Shown here: in pieces, positions 35,846 to 46,516 of the stretch
How the letters are laid out: every line of letters starts with the position of its first letter
How positions within the stretch are numbered: position 1 is the first letter of the stretch
Source: Paenibacillus rigui
Lineage (GTDB): Bacteria > Bacillota > Bacilli > Paenibacillales > NBRC-103111
Direction: 5' to 3'
Assembly (NCBI RefSeq): GCF_002234615.1
Contig: NZ_NMQW01000012.1
Coordinates: 124,001 to 188,000 of the forward strand
Length of the DNA: 64,000 bases
Notes under the pieces: model-generated
Told to the model about the DNA's origin: nothing
What the model saw: the letters and a program-made list of their open reading frames with translations, nothing else
The model's database searches: none
Made by a program: the position numbers and the translations under genes

Positions 35846-36834
35846 CCGCGGACATCTCCTTTGATGTTTTCGATTAATGTACACCCTGCATCAAAGTGTG
35901 TCAACACCTGCACGCCGCCGCGATCCGGGTTCAGCCAGAGCAGCGTGGCCTCTATCTGCTCGGTCGCCAGCGTATCGAGCAGGAACTGCTCCAGCTCCGC
36001 CTTGCGGGAGCTGCTGCGGTCTACGAGCGCGAGCATCGTAGGGCCCGCGCCGCTCAAGGCTACGCCGAGGGCTCCGTGATCCGTCGCCTCGGCGAGAATC
36101 TTGGCCAGCCCTGGCACGAGGGCGGCCCGGTAAGGCTGGTGCAGCGCGTCTTTCATCGCGCGCGGAATCATGTCGAGCCGCCCGGTGCACAGGGCGGCGA
36201 CAAGCACGGACGAATGGCCGACGTTGAAGACGGCGTTCGTCAGGCTCTGCTCGCGCGGCAGGACATGCCGCGCTTTCTCGGTTGCCAGCTGGAAGTGCGG
36301 GATGGCCACCAGCACTTCCAGCCTCTCATCCGGCTCGACGCGGATATACTCCGCGCGCTGCCCGTCCCAGAAGGCGACGACCAGTCCGCCGAAGAGGGAC
36401 GCCCCGACGTTATCGGGGTGGTCCTCGAGCTCCGTCGCCAGCTGAAAGAGCGTATCATCGGACAAGGGACTGCCGATGAGCGCATTGGCGGCCGCCAAGC
36501 CGCCGACGATCGCTGCCGCACTGCTGCCAAGGCCCCGTGTCAGCGGGATATCGCTGTACATCGCGATCTCCAGCTCCGGATGCTGCACTCCCGCCTTCTC
36601 GAATACCAGCTGGGCCACTTTATAAATTAAATTGGTTTTATCCGTTGCAATGCCTTCCACCTGATCGCCGAACAAATGAATCTTCGTTTGCTCCGCAAAG
36701 CCCATCTCGATCCATTCGTATAAATCCAGCGCCATGCCTAGCGTGTCAAAGCCAGGTCCAAGATTCGCCGTGCTCGCCGGTACTTTGACATAAACCTTCC
36801 GATTAGCTGCATTTGTGTTCGCATTTACTCCCAT
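35842..36834 (-). CDS. thrB: homoserine kinase
   Basis: 330 residues, GHMP kinase family: PASTANLGPGFDTLGMAL, the ATP loop PLTRGLGSSAAAIVGGL near 97-113, and VALSGAGPTMLALV. It phosphorylates homoserine for threonine synthesis. thrC is not in the window. The middle and end (about 35.9-36.5 kb) are far richer in G+C than the genes on either side, giving long opposite-strand shadow frames. 11 bases after hom. Confidence 0.95.
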   Translation of the reverse strand: MGVNANTNAANRKVYVKVPASTANLGPGFDTLGMALDLYEWIEMGFAEQTKIHLFGDQVEGIATDKTNLIYKVAQLVFEKAGVQHPELEIAMYSDIPLTRGLGSSAAAIVGGLAAANALIGSPLSDDTLFQLATELEDHPDNVGASLFGGLVVAFWDGQRAEYIRVEPDERLEVLVAIPHFQLATEKARHVLPREQSLTNAVFNVGHSSVLVAALCTGRLDMIPRAMKDALHQPYRAALVPGLAKILAEATDHGALGVALSGAGPTMLALVDRSSSRKAELEQFLLDTLATEQIEATLLWLNPDRGGVQVLTHFDAGCTLIENIKGDVRG

Positions 36835-36845
36835 GAATCAGTACC

Positions 36846-38132
36846 TTACCCCTCTACCCGATACACGCTCTTGATGGAATGTACGACATCCATCGCGTCG
36901 AACTGCTTCAATACTTTCTTCATTGCCGCTTGATTCGCATCGTGAGTAATGATGATGATTTCCGCCTTCGGGTTCGTTTTGTTCGGATGCTGCAGCACCG
37001 ATTCCAGGCTGACCTCATGCTCGGCAAACACCTGTGTAATTTGCGCCAGTACGCCTGCTTTATCTTCCACGTGAAGCAAAATAAAGTTTTTGGAAGAAAT
37101 CTGCTCATCGGACTTCAATTTCTTTTCTTTATAAGGCGCAAATCCGCGACGTCCGTTGATGCCAAGCTTCAGGTTGCGAACAACGGCAACCAGGTCAGCA
37201 ACTATGGATGTGGCTGTAGGCAGCTCACCCGCCCCGGGTCCGTAGAACATCGTCTCCCCTACCGCCTCACCGTACACGTAAACTGCGTTGAACACGCCGT
37301 TCACAGACGCCAATGGATGGGACTGCTTCACCATCGTAGGCTGCACACTGATGCTGATATGGTCATCCTGCGACTCGGCGATACCGAGCAGCTTCACTTC
37401 ATAGCCCAGACGCTTCCCGTATGCAATGTCTTCCTTGGTCACTTGACTGATGCCGCGAACCGATACGTCGCTCAAATCCACATTGGCATGAAAGCCCAGT
37501 CTGCCGAGAATCGTCATCTTCCGAGCGGCATCAAAGCCCTCCACATCGGATGTCGGGTCGGCTTCTGCATAACCGAGGTCCTGCGCTTCCTTCAATACGT
37601 CGTCATAAGCCGCACCCTCTTGGCTCATTTTGGTCATAATGTAGTTGGTCGTCCCGTTCACAATTCCCATGATTTTGGTAATTCGGTCAGAGGACAATCC
37701 TTCAACCAGCGCACGAATGATCGGGATGCCACCGGCTACACTGGCTTCATACAAGACATCGCAGCCCTTCTCGGACGCCTTGGCCAAAATTTCGGGACCA
37801 TGCAAAGCCATCAGATCTTTATTTGCCGTAACGATGTGCTTGCCTCTCTCGAGTGATTCCAAAATATATTTCTTGGCAAGATCAATCCCGCCCATCACCT
37901 CAACGACGATGTCGATTTCCGGATTCTCAATGACATCCCAAGCATTTTCCGTCAGCTTGTCGCTAGTCACAGCAATGCTTCTGGCCTTGCTTTTATCTTG
38001 AACCAAAATTTTAGCAATCTCGAGCGAAGCGCCGGTTTGGCTTAGCACATCCTGCTGACTTCCTTCCACAATACGAACAACACCTGTTCCTACAGTACCC
38101 AGGCCCAGTAGGCCGACTTTGATTGGTTTCAT
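36846..38132 (-). CDS. hom: homoserine dehydrogenase
   Basis: 428 residues from ATG 38132, 9 bases after AGGAGG; TTG 38138 is too close. NAD(P) loop GLLGLGTVGTGVV, catalytic part VTANKDLMALHG and EASVAGGIPIIR, C-terminal ACT domain (LHVEDKAGVLAQITQVFAEH) for Thr feedback. It reduces aspartate semialdehyde to homoserine. Confidence 0.96.
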   Translation of the reverse strand: MKPIKVGLLGLGTVGTGVVRIVEGSQQDVLSQTGASLEIAKILVQDKSKARSIAVTSDKLTENAWDVIENPEIDIVVEVMGGIDLAKKYILESLERGKHIVTANKDLMALHGPEILAKASEKGCDVLYEASVAGGIPIIRALVEGLSSDRITKIMGIVNGTTNYIMTKMSQEGAAYDDVLKEAQDLGYAEADPTSDVEGFDAARKMTILGRLGFHANVDLSDVSVRGISQVTKEDIAYGKRLGYEVKLLGIAESQDDHISISVQPTMVKQSHPLASVNGVFNAVYVYGEAVGETMFYGPGAGELPTATSIVADLVAVVRNLKLGINGRRGFAPYKEKKLKSDEQISSKNFILLHVEDKAGVLAQITQVFAEHEVSLESVLQHPNKTNPKAEIIIITHDANQAAMKKVLKQFDAMDVVHSIKSVYRVEG

Positions 38133-38171
38133 GTTCAATTCCCTCCTAGTGTAATTGCCTTATTGCTCACT

Positions 38172-38636
38172 CTAGCCTTGCCCAACGACAGCTGCGCGGC
38201 TGACGCCGTCCTGCTCGCGAAGCTTCTCCAATAAGTGGGCTACGGTTTCCGCCATAAGCGACGTTTCGACCGAAATCACCACATTCGCAACCCCCTGCAG
38301 AGGGATCGTCTGGTGAATCGTCAGTACGTTGCCCTCCAGCCCCGCTATCATCGCCAGCACTCTGGACAAAATCCCCGAGCGATGCTCCAGATCCATCGAG
38401 ATCGTAACAATTCGCTCCCGATCCAGCTTGCTTAAGGGGAAGATCCCGTCCTTGTACTTATAAAAGGCGCTTCGGCTCAGTTCCACCTGCTCCACAGCTT
38501 CATGAATTGTCTTCACTTCACCGCGGGCCAGCAGTTCCTTGGCCTGCACCGTTTTGATGAGCGCTTCAGGCAAAATATCCTCACGAACCAGATAATACCG
38601 TTCGCGGCCGATCTCCGCCTCTTTTTTCTCCAACAC
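38172..38636 (-). CDS. pheB: ACT-domain protein PheB
   Basis: 154 residues from GTG 38636 (GAGAGG 9 bases upstream). RERYYLVREDILPEALIKT and a helix-turn-helix-like VELSRSAFYKYKDGIFP precede an ACT domain (DLEHRSGILSRVLAMIA). B. subtilis PheB has the same layout (147 residues). It was once called chorismate mutase, but the fold suggests a regulatory, amino-acid-binding protein. First gene of the pheB-hom-thrB-pheA-ilvE run. Confidence 0.9.
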   Translation of the reverse strand: MLEKKEAEIGRERYYLVREDILPEALIKTVQAKELLARGEVKTIHEAVEQVELSRSAFYKYKDGIFPLSKLDRERIVTISMDLEHRSGILSRVLAMIAGLEGNVLTIHQTIPLQGVANVVISVETSLMAETVAHLLEKLREQDGVSRAAVVGQG

Positions 38637-38681
38637 AGTAACAGTCCTCTCTAAAAAGACGATTGTTTCTACATAGTGGAC

Positions 38682-38710
38682 ATTATATCGAAAATAACCC
38701 CTTACGGCAA
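38682..38710 (-). promoter_or_regulatory. sigma-A promoter of the pheB-hom-thrB-pheA-ilvE run
   Basis: TTGCCG (38710-38705), 17-base spacer, TATAAT (38687-38682) on the minus strand. The leader to the GTG start is about 40 bases, too short for a T-box or other large riboswitch. Confidence 0.7.
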
Positions 38711-38849
38711 TAGGCATTTTTCGTACTGCTGTAAGTTTCCACATCTGTACGCTGTTCAATGCCAACCCATTCGTGATACATTGGGATACATATGGAAGCA
38801 CGGGAGGCCTCGCTCTACCCGATACCGCTTTGAAAAGGAGAGAAGCGCC

Positions 38850-39353
38850 TTGATCCGCGCACGTATGATGGCTACCGCCATGCTTTTTAACGGCAATGAT
38901 TTACTGATGATGAAACGGTCATTGACCCGAACCTTGAACCCGGGCATGTGGGCCGCCGTTGGCGGTCACCTGGAGCCTGAGGAAATAAATGACCCGCGCA
39001 CCGCCTGCCTGCGCGAAATCTTTGAAGAAACCGGCCTGCAGCCTCATGAAATTCTCGATCTGCAGCTGCAATATATTCTGATCCGATTGAATCAAAATGA
39101 AATCCGGCAGCAGTTTATTTATACCGCCCACACTGCACGGAGGGATGTTCTTCAGACGGACGAAGGCGTGCTGCACTGGATTCCTCGGGAGCAGGTGCTC
39201 CAAAGGGATATTCCGTTTATTTTCCACACCTTGCTGGCCCATTATTTCACTAACGGCCCCGCTCCTCACATCTGGGTAGGCAGTGCAGGGTATGACAGCA
39301 GCAAACAGCCTGCCGTATTATGGACACCGCTCGTCGATCCGCTGATGAACTAG
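38850..39353 (+). CDS. NUDIX hydrolase
   Basis: 167 residues from TTG 38850, 9 bases after AAGGAG; ATG 38862 is the alternative. The NUDIX box is GHLEPEE...REIFEETGL, with nine instead of the usual seven residues between the first Glu and the REUxEE part. It hydrolyses a nucleoside diphosphate linked to another moiety; substrate unknown. The N-terminus MMATAMLFNGNDLLMMKRS is typical of MutT/YjhB-like members. Monocistronic, divergent from pheB. Confidence 0.8.
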   Translation: MIRARMMATAMLFNGNDLLMMKRSLTRTLNPGMWAAVGGHLEPEEINDPRTACLREIFEETGLQPHEILDLQLQYILIRLNQNEIRQQFIYTAHTARRDVLQTDEGVLHWIPREQVLQRDIPFIFHTLLAHYFTNGPAPHIWVGSAGYDSSKQPAVLWTPLVDPLMN

Positions 39354-39477
39354 CAGCCTTTTCTTAAAGCCTAGCAAGGCTTATTTATTCCCCGGACTTC
39401 GACATGACCGCCCTGGACTCATTCGCCCCTTTAACCATCAGGTAGTACAAATTGCACGCGCCCCGCATGCTTTGCAC

Positions 39478-39525
39478 AGCAAAAAACCGTAAGGACGCAT
39501 TTCGTCTGCTCCCTACGGTTTTTTT
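39478..39525. terminator. bidirectional terminator between NUDIX gene and the nitrate locus
   Basis: AAAAAACCGTA / TACGGTTTTTTT stem with A and T tracts on both sides. It serves the convergent NUDIX (+) and trpD-like (-) genes. Confidence 0.8.
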
Positions 39526-39543
39526 GTCACGGATTGTCACCTG

Positions 39544-40596
39544 CTAATTCGCCTGCTTTCTCGGACGAAACTCGCTTTTGTTGCTCATTTCACACCATTT
39601 GTTCAATACCTTCAACGCCTCTTTGCGCTGCAAAAGCGATCGGGCCAATTGGAACCCCTCCTCATAGGAAGCCACCTTATCGAACCAATACAACCGCAGT
39701 CCCGCATTAAAAATGACATGCTCTCTCTCGTTCTTGATGTCATCCGAATCGTCGCCTGCAATGACTCGGGCCATCAAACGAAGCTGCTCCTCCTTGCTGC
39801 ATTTCTCAAGCATGTCGCCCTGAAAACCGAATGTAACCGGATCAATGCTGCTGGATTCGTCGCCCCAGGCAGTCACCTTGCGAATCGAGCTTGTTTTATA
39901 AATCGGCAAATCCTCCGAGCCTTCAATCCCTTGTACAATATAGGCCGTTTCAAAGCCTGATTTCGGCAGCAGGTGAATCAAATGGTCCATCGCCGTCTTG
40001 TGATTGACGCCAATAATAATATTTTGCGAGTGTACCGGATTCATCACCTTTTCAACCGTATTGAAAAAGGTTCGCAGCCCCATCTGCTCCCGAATATGCC
40101 GCACTCTGCTGAATGGAGGACAGATCAGATCCGTCCAGATGAACCCGATGTTCAACGTTAAAAATATTTTTTCCCATTCCTTGGCCTCCAGCTCCACCTG
40201 AATGCCCAGCCCTTCCAGCAGCTCCTTCAAGGACTGTCCCAGCTTCGGCGGAAGCGACTCGCTCCCATGAAGCACCTGCGGAAAGCCTACAGAAGCAATA
40301 AGCAGACTGACCGGGAGTGTAATCGGGAAATAATGGCGGCCATCGTAAGGTCCCGCGCAGTTCAATGAGTTCGAAAACGAGCGGTACGGAAGCGAGTACT
40401 TGCGAAATACATCAATAAAGCCCATCATCTCCTCGTCCGCCTCGCCTTTCATCCGCATCGCCATAAGAAAGGCTGCCGTTTGCGCATCCGTAGCCTCTCC
40501 CCGCGCAATCGCGTGAGCGGCGGCAACCGCTTCATCATAAGTAAGATGACGCGAGCCTGTTTTACCTGTACCTATCGTTTTAATCCATTGCTTCAT
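39544..40596 (-). CDS. anthranilate phosphoribosyltransferase-like protein (TrpD2/YbiB type)
   Basis: 350 residues. The N-terminal helical domain (LTYDEAVAAAHAIARGEATDAQTAAFLMAMRMKGE) is clear for class III nucleoside phosphorylase/TrpD folds. The catalytic GTGGD loop of true TrpD is replaced by NCAGPYDGRHYFPITLPVS, and the KHGNR motif by LHGSESLPPK. So it is probably not an anthranilate enzyme. TrpD2 (YbiB) proteins bind nucleic acid. It lies downstream of nitrate reductase, past hairpins that may end that transcript. No trp genes are near. ATG follows GAGGTG. Confidence 0.7.
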   Translation of the reverse strand: MKQWIKTIGTGKTGSRHLTYDEAVAAAHAIARGEATDAQTAAFLMAMRMKGEADEEMMGFIDVFRKYSLPYRSFSNSLNCAGPYDGRHYFPITLPVSLLIASVGFPQVLHGSESLPPKLGQSLKELLEGLGIQVELEAKEWEKIFLTLNIGFIWTDLICPPFSRVRHIREQMGLRTFFNTVEKVMNPVHSQNIIIGVNHKTAMDHLIHLLPKSGFETAYIVQGIEGSEDLPIYKTSSIRKVTAWGDESSSIDPVTFGFQGDMLEKCSKEEQLRLMARVIAGDDSDDIKNEREHVIFNAGLRLYWFDKVASYEEGFQLARSLLQRKEALKVLNKWCEMSNKSEFRPRKQAN

Positions 40597-40626
40597 GATG
40601 TCACCTCATTTCGGAGTCGGATCGGG

Positions 40627-40675
40627 GAGCGTGTTCTGTCTGAATAATTAGAGCAAAGGCTTTGTGAACACGCTC
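40627..40675. repeat. inverted repeat upstream of the trpD-like gene
   Basis: Perfect 10-base arms GAGCGTGTTC and GAACACGCTC, 29 bases apart, ending about 30 bases before the trpD-like ATG. On the plus strand it is followed by TTTT, but there is no plus gene to end. It could be a regulatory or mRNA-stabilising hairpin. Confidence 0.5.
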
Positions 40676-40697
40676 TTTTATAAGTAAAGAGCAAAAT

Positions 40698-40718
40698 CGT
40701 AAGCAGAATCTGCTTACG
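40698..40718 (-). terminator. possible terminator after nasC
   Basis: CGTAAGCAG/CTGCTTACG with a 3-base loop, followed by ATTTTG on the minus strand. The stem is strong and the T-run short; it may only reduce readthrough into the trpD-like gene. Confidence 0.5.
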
Positions 40719-40791
40719 AATGGACCTGAACCGATGAACTATATTGTCTGGGAACGGTGTGCACCGTGAGCGAGAAAAAATCCTTCACGCC

Positions 40792-42924
40792 TTAAGACGG
40801 GGCGATCTGCACGGCACAAACCTTGAACTCCGGCATCCTGCAGACAGGATCCAAGGAAGGGTTGGTCAAACGGTTAATGCATCCGTCCCCGCCCCAATGC
40901 ATAGCAACGAAGACGGTATCCAGCCGGATCTTGGATGAAACCTTTACTTTCAACCGGATGCTGCCCCGCTTCGAGGCCACCTTGGCATGACCGCCATGGA
41001 CCAGCCCGAGCTCAGCCGCTGCATCGGGATGAATTTCGAGCAAGGGCTCCGGGTATTTGGAGTTGAGCTCAGGGGTATTCCGTGTCTGAACACCGGATAA
41101 ATAGTGCTGCAGCACACGTCCGGTCGTTAGCAGGTACGGATACTTCCTGTTCGCCACCTCCTTCGGGTTCTGATGCTCGATCGGCGCCAGTTTTGCCTTA
41201 CCGTCCGCATGCGCGAACCCGTCCTCGAACATCCGAGGCGTCCCTGCATGCGCCTCCTCCGGACAAGGCCAGAACATCCCATGCTGCTGCTCCAGCCTCT
41301 CATAGGTCATGCCGTAGTAGTCAGCCTTGCCTCCCTTGGAGGCTATCCTTAGTTCATCAAATATTTCCTCCGCTGATCGGTATTCAAAGTATTGCCCTTT
41401 CCCCAGTACTTGAGCGATATCACAGAGAATGCGCCAATCCAAGCGGGCTTTGCCTGGCAGCGGCTTGACGGCTCTGCGTACCATGACACGTCCCTCAAGC
41501 TGTGTCATCGTCCCCTCATCCTCTAAATAAGCGGACCCGGGCAGCAGCATATGAGCAAGCTTTGCCGTTTCCGACTCGAACAAATCGATCACAAGCAGAA
41601 ACTTCAGCTTTTTCAAAGCCTTCTCTACCAGATGACTGTTGGGATTGGATACGATCGGATTCGAGCCGAGAATAATCAAACCTTTGATTTCCCCCCGATG
41701 GATTGCTTCCATCATCTCGTAGGCCGACAGTCCCTTCATCGGCAATTGATCCTCCGGTACCCCCCACACCTTTGCGATATACGCCCTATGCTCCGGGTTT
41801 TCGATGAGCCTGTAGCCGGGCAGCTGGTCGGCCTTCTGCCCATGCTCTCGGCCCCCCTGGCCGTTGGCCTGACCTGTGATGGCTCCATAGCCGCAGCCCG
41901 GCTTGCCAATCTTGCCGGTGAGCAGCACCAGATTAAGAAAATTCCGTACGTTTGCTACACCGCTTGCATGCTGCTCCACCCCGCGTGCAGTGAATACCAT
42001 TCCCGTCTCCGCCTCGCCATACATCCGTGCAGCCTCCATGATCGACTGAGGAGAGATGCCGGTTAGAGCGGCGACCTCCGAAAGCGATATGCGCTTGAGA
42101 TGCTCCGCCAGTTCATCGAAGCCGTTGGTCCTCTCCCGAACAAAGCTCTCATCCACATATCCTTCCTCCAGAATCACCTTCAGCATCCCGTTAACAAGCG
42201 CCGCATCGTAGCCCGGCTTTACTTTCAGATGGAGGTCGGCGATCGAGCAGGTTGCTGTTTCACGCGGATCAATAACGATGATCTTGCAGCCCTCCTGCCT
42301 TGCCTTGCGAAAGTACTGCATGATCGTAGGCTGACATTCGGCAATGTTGGTCCCCGCCAGAATAATGCACTTGGCCAAGGGCACCTCGGATAAGGGATTG
42401 GTCAAGCCCCTGTCGATCCCGAACGTCAGGTTGGAGGCCCCGGCGGCGGCCGACATACAAAATCTGCCGTTATAATCAATATATTTCGTCTGCAGAGCGA
42501 TTCGGGCGAATTTGCCAAGCAAATAGCTCTCTTCGTTCGTTAATGATCCACCGCCATATACGCCGATCGTATCGTTGCCGTACCGCTCCTGCAGCGATTG
42601 CACCTGAATCCGGATTTGCTCCAATGCCGACTCCCATGAAACATTCAACAGCTTTCCATCGCGTCCTCTGACCATCGGTTGCTTCAGCCTGCGGTCGTCC
42701 AGCACGTGAGTGTGGGCATTCAACCCTTTGACACAAAGTCTTCCATCCGTCACCGGGTCCTCTTTACGGGCTGTCACCGAATACCTGCTGACTCTTATTG
42801 ATTTTTCTTCATGCAAATTCATTGTGCACTGCACACTGCAATAAGGACATTCGGTCTGTCTCACAATTTCCCGCGGGCTGAGCGAGGCTTGCTGTTTTTG
42901 AAAATGCTTAAGGAAGTCGCTCAT
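40792..42924 (-). CDS. nasC: assimilatory nitrate reductase catalytic subunit
   Basis: 710 residues of the molybdopterin oxidoreductase family. N-terminal [4Fe-4S] motif CPYCSVQC with the last Cys in GRLCVKG, then YGGGSLTNEESYLLGKFAR, the NGRFCMSAAAG loop holding the molybdenum-ligand Cys, and a C-terminal molydopterin-binding domain (YLLTTGRVLQHYLSGVQTRN). This matches NasC/NarB rather than formate dehydrogenase, which has Sec or Cys in another context. It reduces nitrate to nitrite in the cytoplasm. No electron-transfer subunit (nasB) or nitrite reductase is in the window. Starts 18 bases after the transporter. Confidence 0.88.
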   Translation of the reverse strand: MSDFLKHFQKQQASLSPREIVRQTECPYCSVQCTMNLHEEKSIRVSRYSVTARKEDPVTDGRLCVKGLNAHTHVLDDRRLKQPMVRGRDGKLLNVSWESALEQIRIQVQSLQERYGNDTIGVYGGGSLTNEESYLLGKFARIALQTKYIDYNGRFCMSAAAGASNLTFGIDRGLTNPLSEVPLAKCIILAGTNIAECQPTIMQYFRKARQEGCKIIVIDPRETATCSIADLHLKVKPGYDAALVNGMLKVILEEGYVDESFVRERTNGFDELAEHLKRISLSEVAALTGISPQSIMEAARMYGEAETGMVFTARGVEQHASGVANVRNFLNLVLLTGKIGKPGCGYGAITGQANGQGGREHGQKADQLPGYRLIENPEHRAYIAKVWGVPEDQLPMKGLSAYEMMEAIHRGEIKGLIILGSNPIVSNPNSHLVEKALKKLKFLLVIDLFESETAKLAHMLLPGSAYLEDEGTMTQLEGRVMVRRAVKPLPGKARLDWRILCDIAQVLGKGQYFEYRSAEEIFDELRIASKGGKADYYGMTYERLEQQHGMFWPCPEEAHAGTPRMFEDGFAHADGKAKLAPIEHQNPKEVANRKYPYLLTTGRVLQHYLSGVQTRNTPELNSKYPEPLLEIHPDAAAELGLVHGGHAKVASKRGSIRLKVKVSSKIRLDTVFVAMHWGGDGCINRLTNPSLDPVCRMPEFKVCAVQIAPS

Positions 42925-42942
42925 TTGTTCTCACTCATTTCA

Positions 42943-44175
42943 TCAATAGTTGACGCCGGAACCGGAAGAGGCCCAAGCTTTTCTCCAGCTGCGTGTGATA
43001 GCATAAAACACCAGGGTAACGACAAAGACGATGGATGCTACAACGATAAAGCCGGTTACATGCGTCCCCGTCGCTTGCTTCAATGGACCCAGTACGTTGT
43101 TCGGTAGCAAAAATCCGCCCAAGCCTCCCGCTGCGCCTACGACCCCTGTCACTACACCGATTTCTTTGGAAAACCGCTGCGGTACCAGTTGAAAAATGGA
43201 GCCGTTCCCCATCCCCAGGCAGGCCATCATAACGCTGGTAATAATGAGCATGGTCAAAAAGGAGCTCGGCATTGTGGAAACCGCAAAGGCACAAACCGTA
43301 ATAATCGAATACAGCAGAAGCATGAACCGCATGCCGCCTATTTTATCTGCAATATAGCCGCCGATAGGACGGAAGAAGCTTCCTGCAATCACAGTGATGG
43401 TGACAAGGTAACCGATCTGGACCTTCGTCAAGCCTCCCGCTATCGTTTTATCTCCATATACATCGTAGAAGAAAATGCTGAAGTAGTTAGAAAACCCGAC
43501 GAAGCCGCCGAACGTAATTGCGTAAAATACGCTGAACCACCAAGTATCCACATTTTTCATCACTGACAAATAGTCGCCCCATTTTTTAGGTGCCGGTTGG
43601 TTCGGAGCATCCTTGGCCATAAAGCAATAAACGATAAGAACAAGCAGCAAAGGGATAATCGTCAGGCCGAAAACATTGTGCCAGCCCATGGTCGCTGCCA
43701 GCTGAGGTCCAAAAAACGTTGCCAATGCGGTACCGCTGTTGCCCGCTCCGGCAATCCCCATCGCCAATCCCTGGTATTGCGGAGGGTACCAGCGGCTTGC
43801 AAGCGATAAGGAAACGGCGAAGCTCGCTCCTGCAATACCGAGTAAAAAGCCGAGCGACTGCACCTGAGTCAAGCTTGTTCCTCCGAGCCAGCCCCACAGC
43901 AGCGGGATAATTGTAAGCACCATACCGATAATGCCTGTTTTTCTCGATCCGATCCGATCCGCCAATATCCCCATCGGAATCCGGAAGATTGATCCTCCTA
44001 AGGTCGGAATCGCAACCATCGTGGCCTTCTGTGCATCTGTAAGACCAAAGTCTTTGGTGATATACAGCGACAAGGCACCGCATAACACCCAGATCATAAA
44101 ACTAACATCAAAGTAGAGAAATGCTGACAATAAACTTGGAAAATGCCCCGATTTCCTAAAACTTTTTACATCCAC
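42943..44175 (-). CDS. nasA: nitrate/nitrite transporter, NarK/NasA family
   Basis: 410 residues, 12 membrane helices, MFS. Two nitrate-signature loops are present: GAGNSGTALATFFGPQLA in helix 5 and GAAGGLGGFLLPN in helix 11. Short N-terminus as in the assimilatory NasA type. Imports nitrate for the reductase encoded next. GGAGG stands before the start, which could be GTG just after or ATG upstream; I keep 44175. Its promoter has a GlnR/TnrA-like site. Confidence 0.88.
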   Translation of the reverse strand: MDVKSFRKSGHFPSLLSAFLYFDVSFMIWVLCGALSLYITKDFGLTDAQKATMVAIPTLGGSIFRIPMGILADRIGSRKTGIIGMVLTIIPLLWGWLGGTSLTQVQSLGFLLGIAGASFAVSLSLASRWYPPQYQGLAMGIAGAGNSGTALATFFGPQLAATMGWHNVFGLTIIPLLLVLIVYCFMAKDAPNQPAPKKWGDYLSVMKNVDTWWFSVFYAITFGGFVGFSNYFSIFFYDVYGDKTIAGGLTKVQIGYLVTITVIAGSFFRPIGGYIADKIGGMRFMLLLYSIITVCAFAVSTMPSSFLTMLIITSVMMACLGMGNGSIFQLVPQRFSKEIGVVTGVVGAAGGLGGFLLPNNVLGPLKQATGTHVTGFIVVASIVFVVTLVFYAITRSWRKAWASSGSGVNY

Positions 44176-44227
44176 TCCACATTACCTCCTAATTATAACT
44201 CTTTTTTTAGTTTTCGTGTACTATTTA

Positions 44228-44244
44228 TGTGAGGATTAATAACA
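44228..44244. promoter_or_regulatory. GlnR/TnrA-like operator at the nasA promoter
   Basis: TGTGAGGATTAATAACA, 15 of 17 positions agreeing with the TnrA/GlnR pattern TGTnAnAwwwTmTnACA. It begins 8 bases after the -10 and so covers the transcription start, a place that favours repression. Confidence 0.5.
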
Positions 44245-44251
44245 TAATCCT

Positions 44252-44280
44252 AATATACATTTTGGTTCCGAAAAATTCAA
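44252..44280 (-). promoter_or_regulatory. sigma-A promoter of nasA-nasC
   Basis: TTGAAT (44280-44275), 17-base spacer, TATATT (44257-44252) on the minus strand in very AT-rich DNA. A further inverted repeat, CACGAAC (44361-44367) and GTTCGTG (44393-44399), lies upstream. The rest of this 334-base spacer holds the obg terminator and no gene. Confidence 0.7.
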
Positions 44281-44418
44281 TGGCTTTCAATAAAAAAAGT
44301 TCATGTTTTTAATTGATTTTCCATAAAAAATTATCGTTTTATTGATCAAAAACTTTTATTCACGAACATTAAAAAGCAAATCATCTTTGATAGTTCGTGT
44401 TATATTGGAAAATAGCCC

Positions 44419-44465
44419 AAAAATAAACGCCTCCCTCACATGAGCTTAACATGAGAGAAGGCGTT
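44419..44465 (-). terminator. intrinsic terminator after obg
   Basis: AACGCCT/AGGCGTT outer stem with inner CTC-CATG pairing, followed on the minus strand by TATTTTT. It lies 45 bases past the obg stop codon. Confidence 0.75.
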
Positions 44466-44509
44466 CGATTGAATTATGATCTTTCCTTTTGCATCTAAGT
44501 ACGAAGCAA

Positions 44510-46467
<1,958 letters not shown>

Positions 46468-46516
46468 TGCTCTACCTCTTTCGACCCACGCACCCGCGCT
46501 TGATCCTAGCCCTAAC

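Noticed and set aside
35896-36630. 244-codon plus-strand frame inside thrB
   Set aside because: A shadow produced by the high G+C of this stretch; thrB on the other strand is a complete homoserine kinase.
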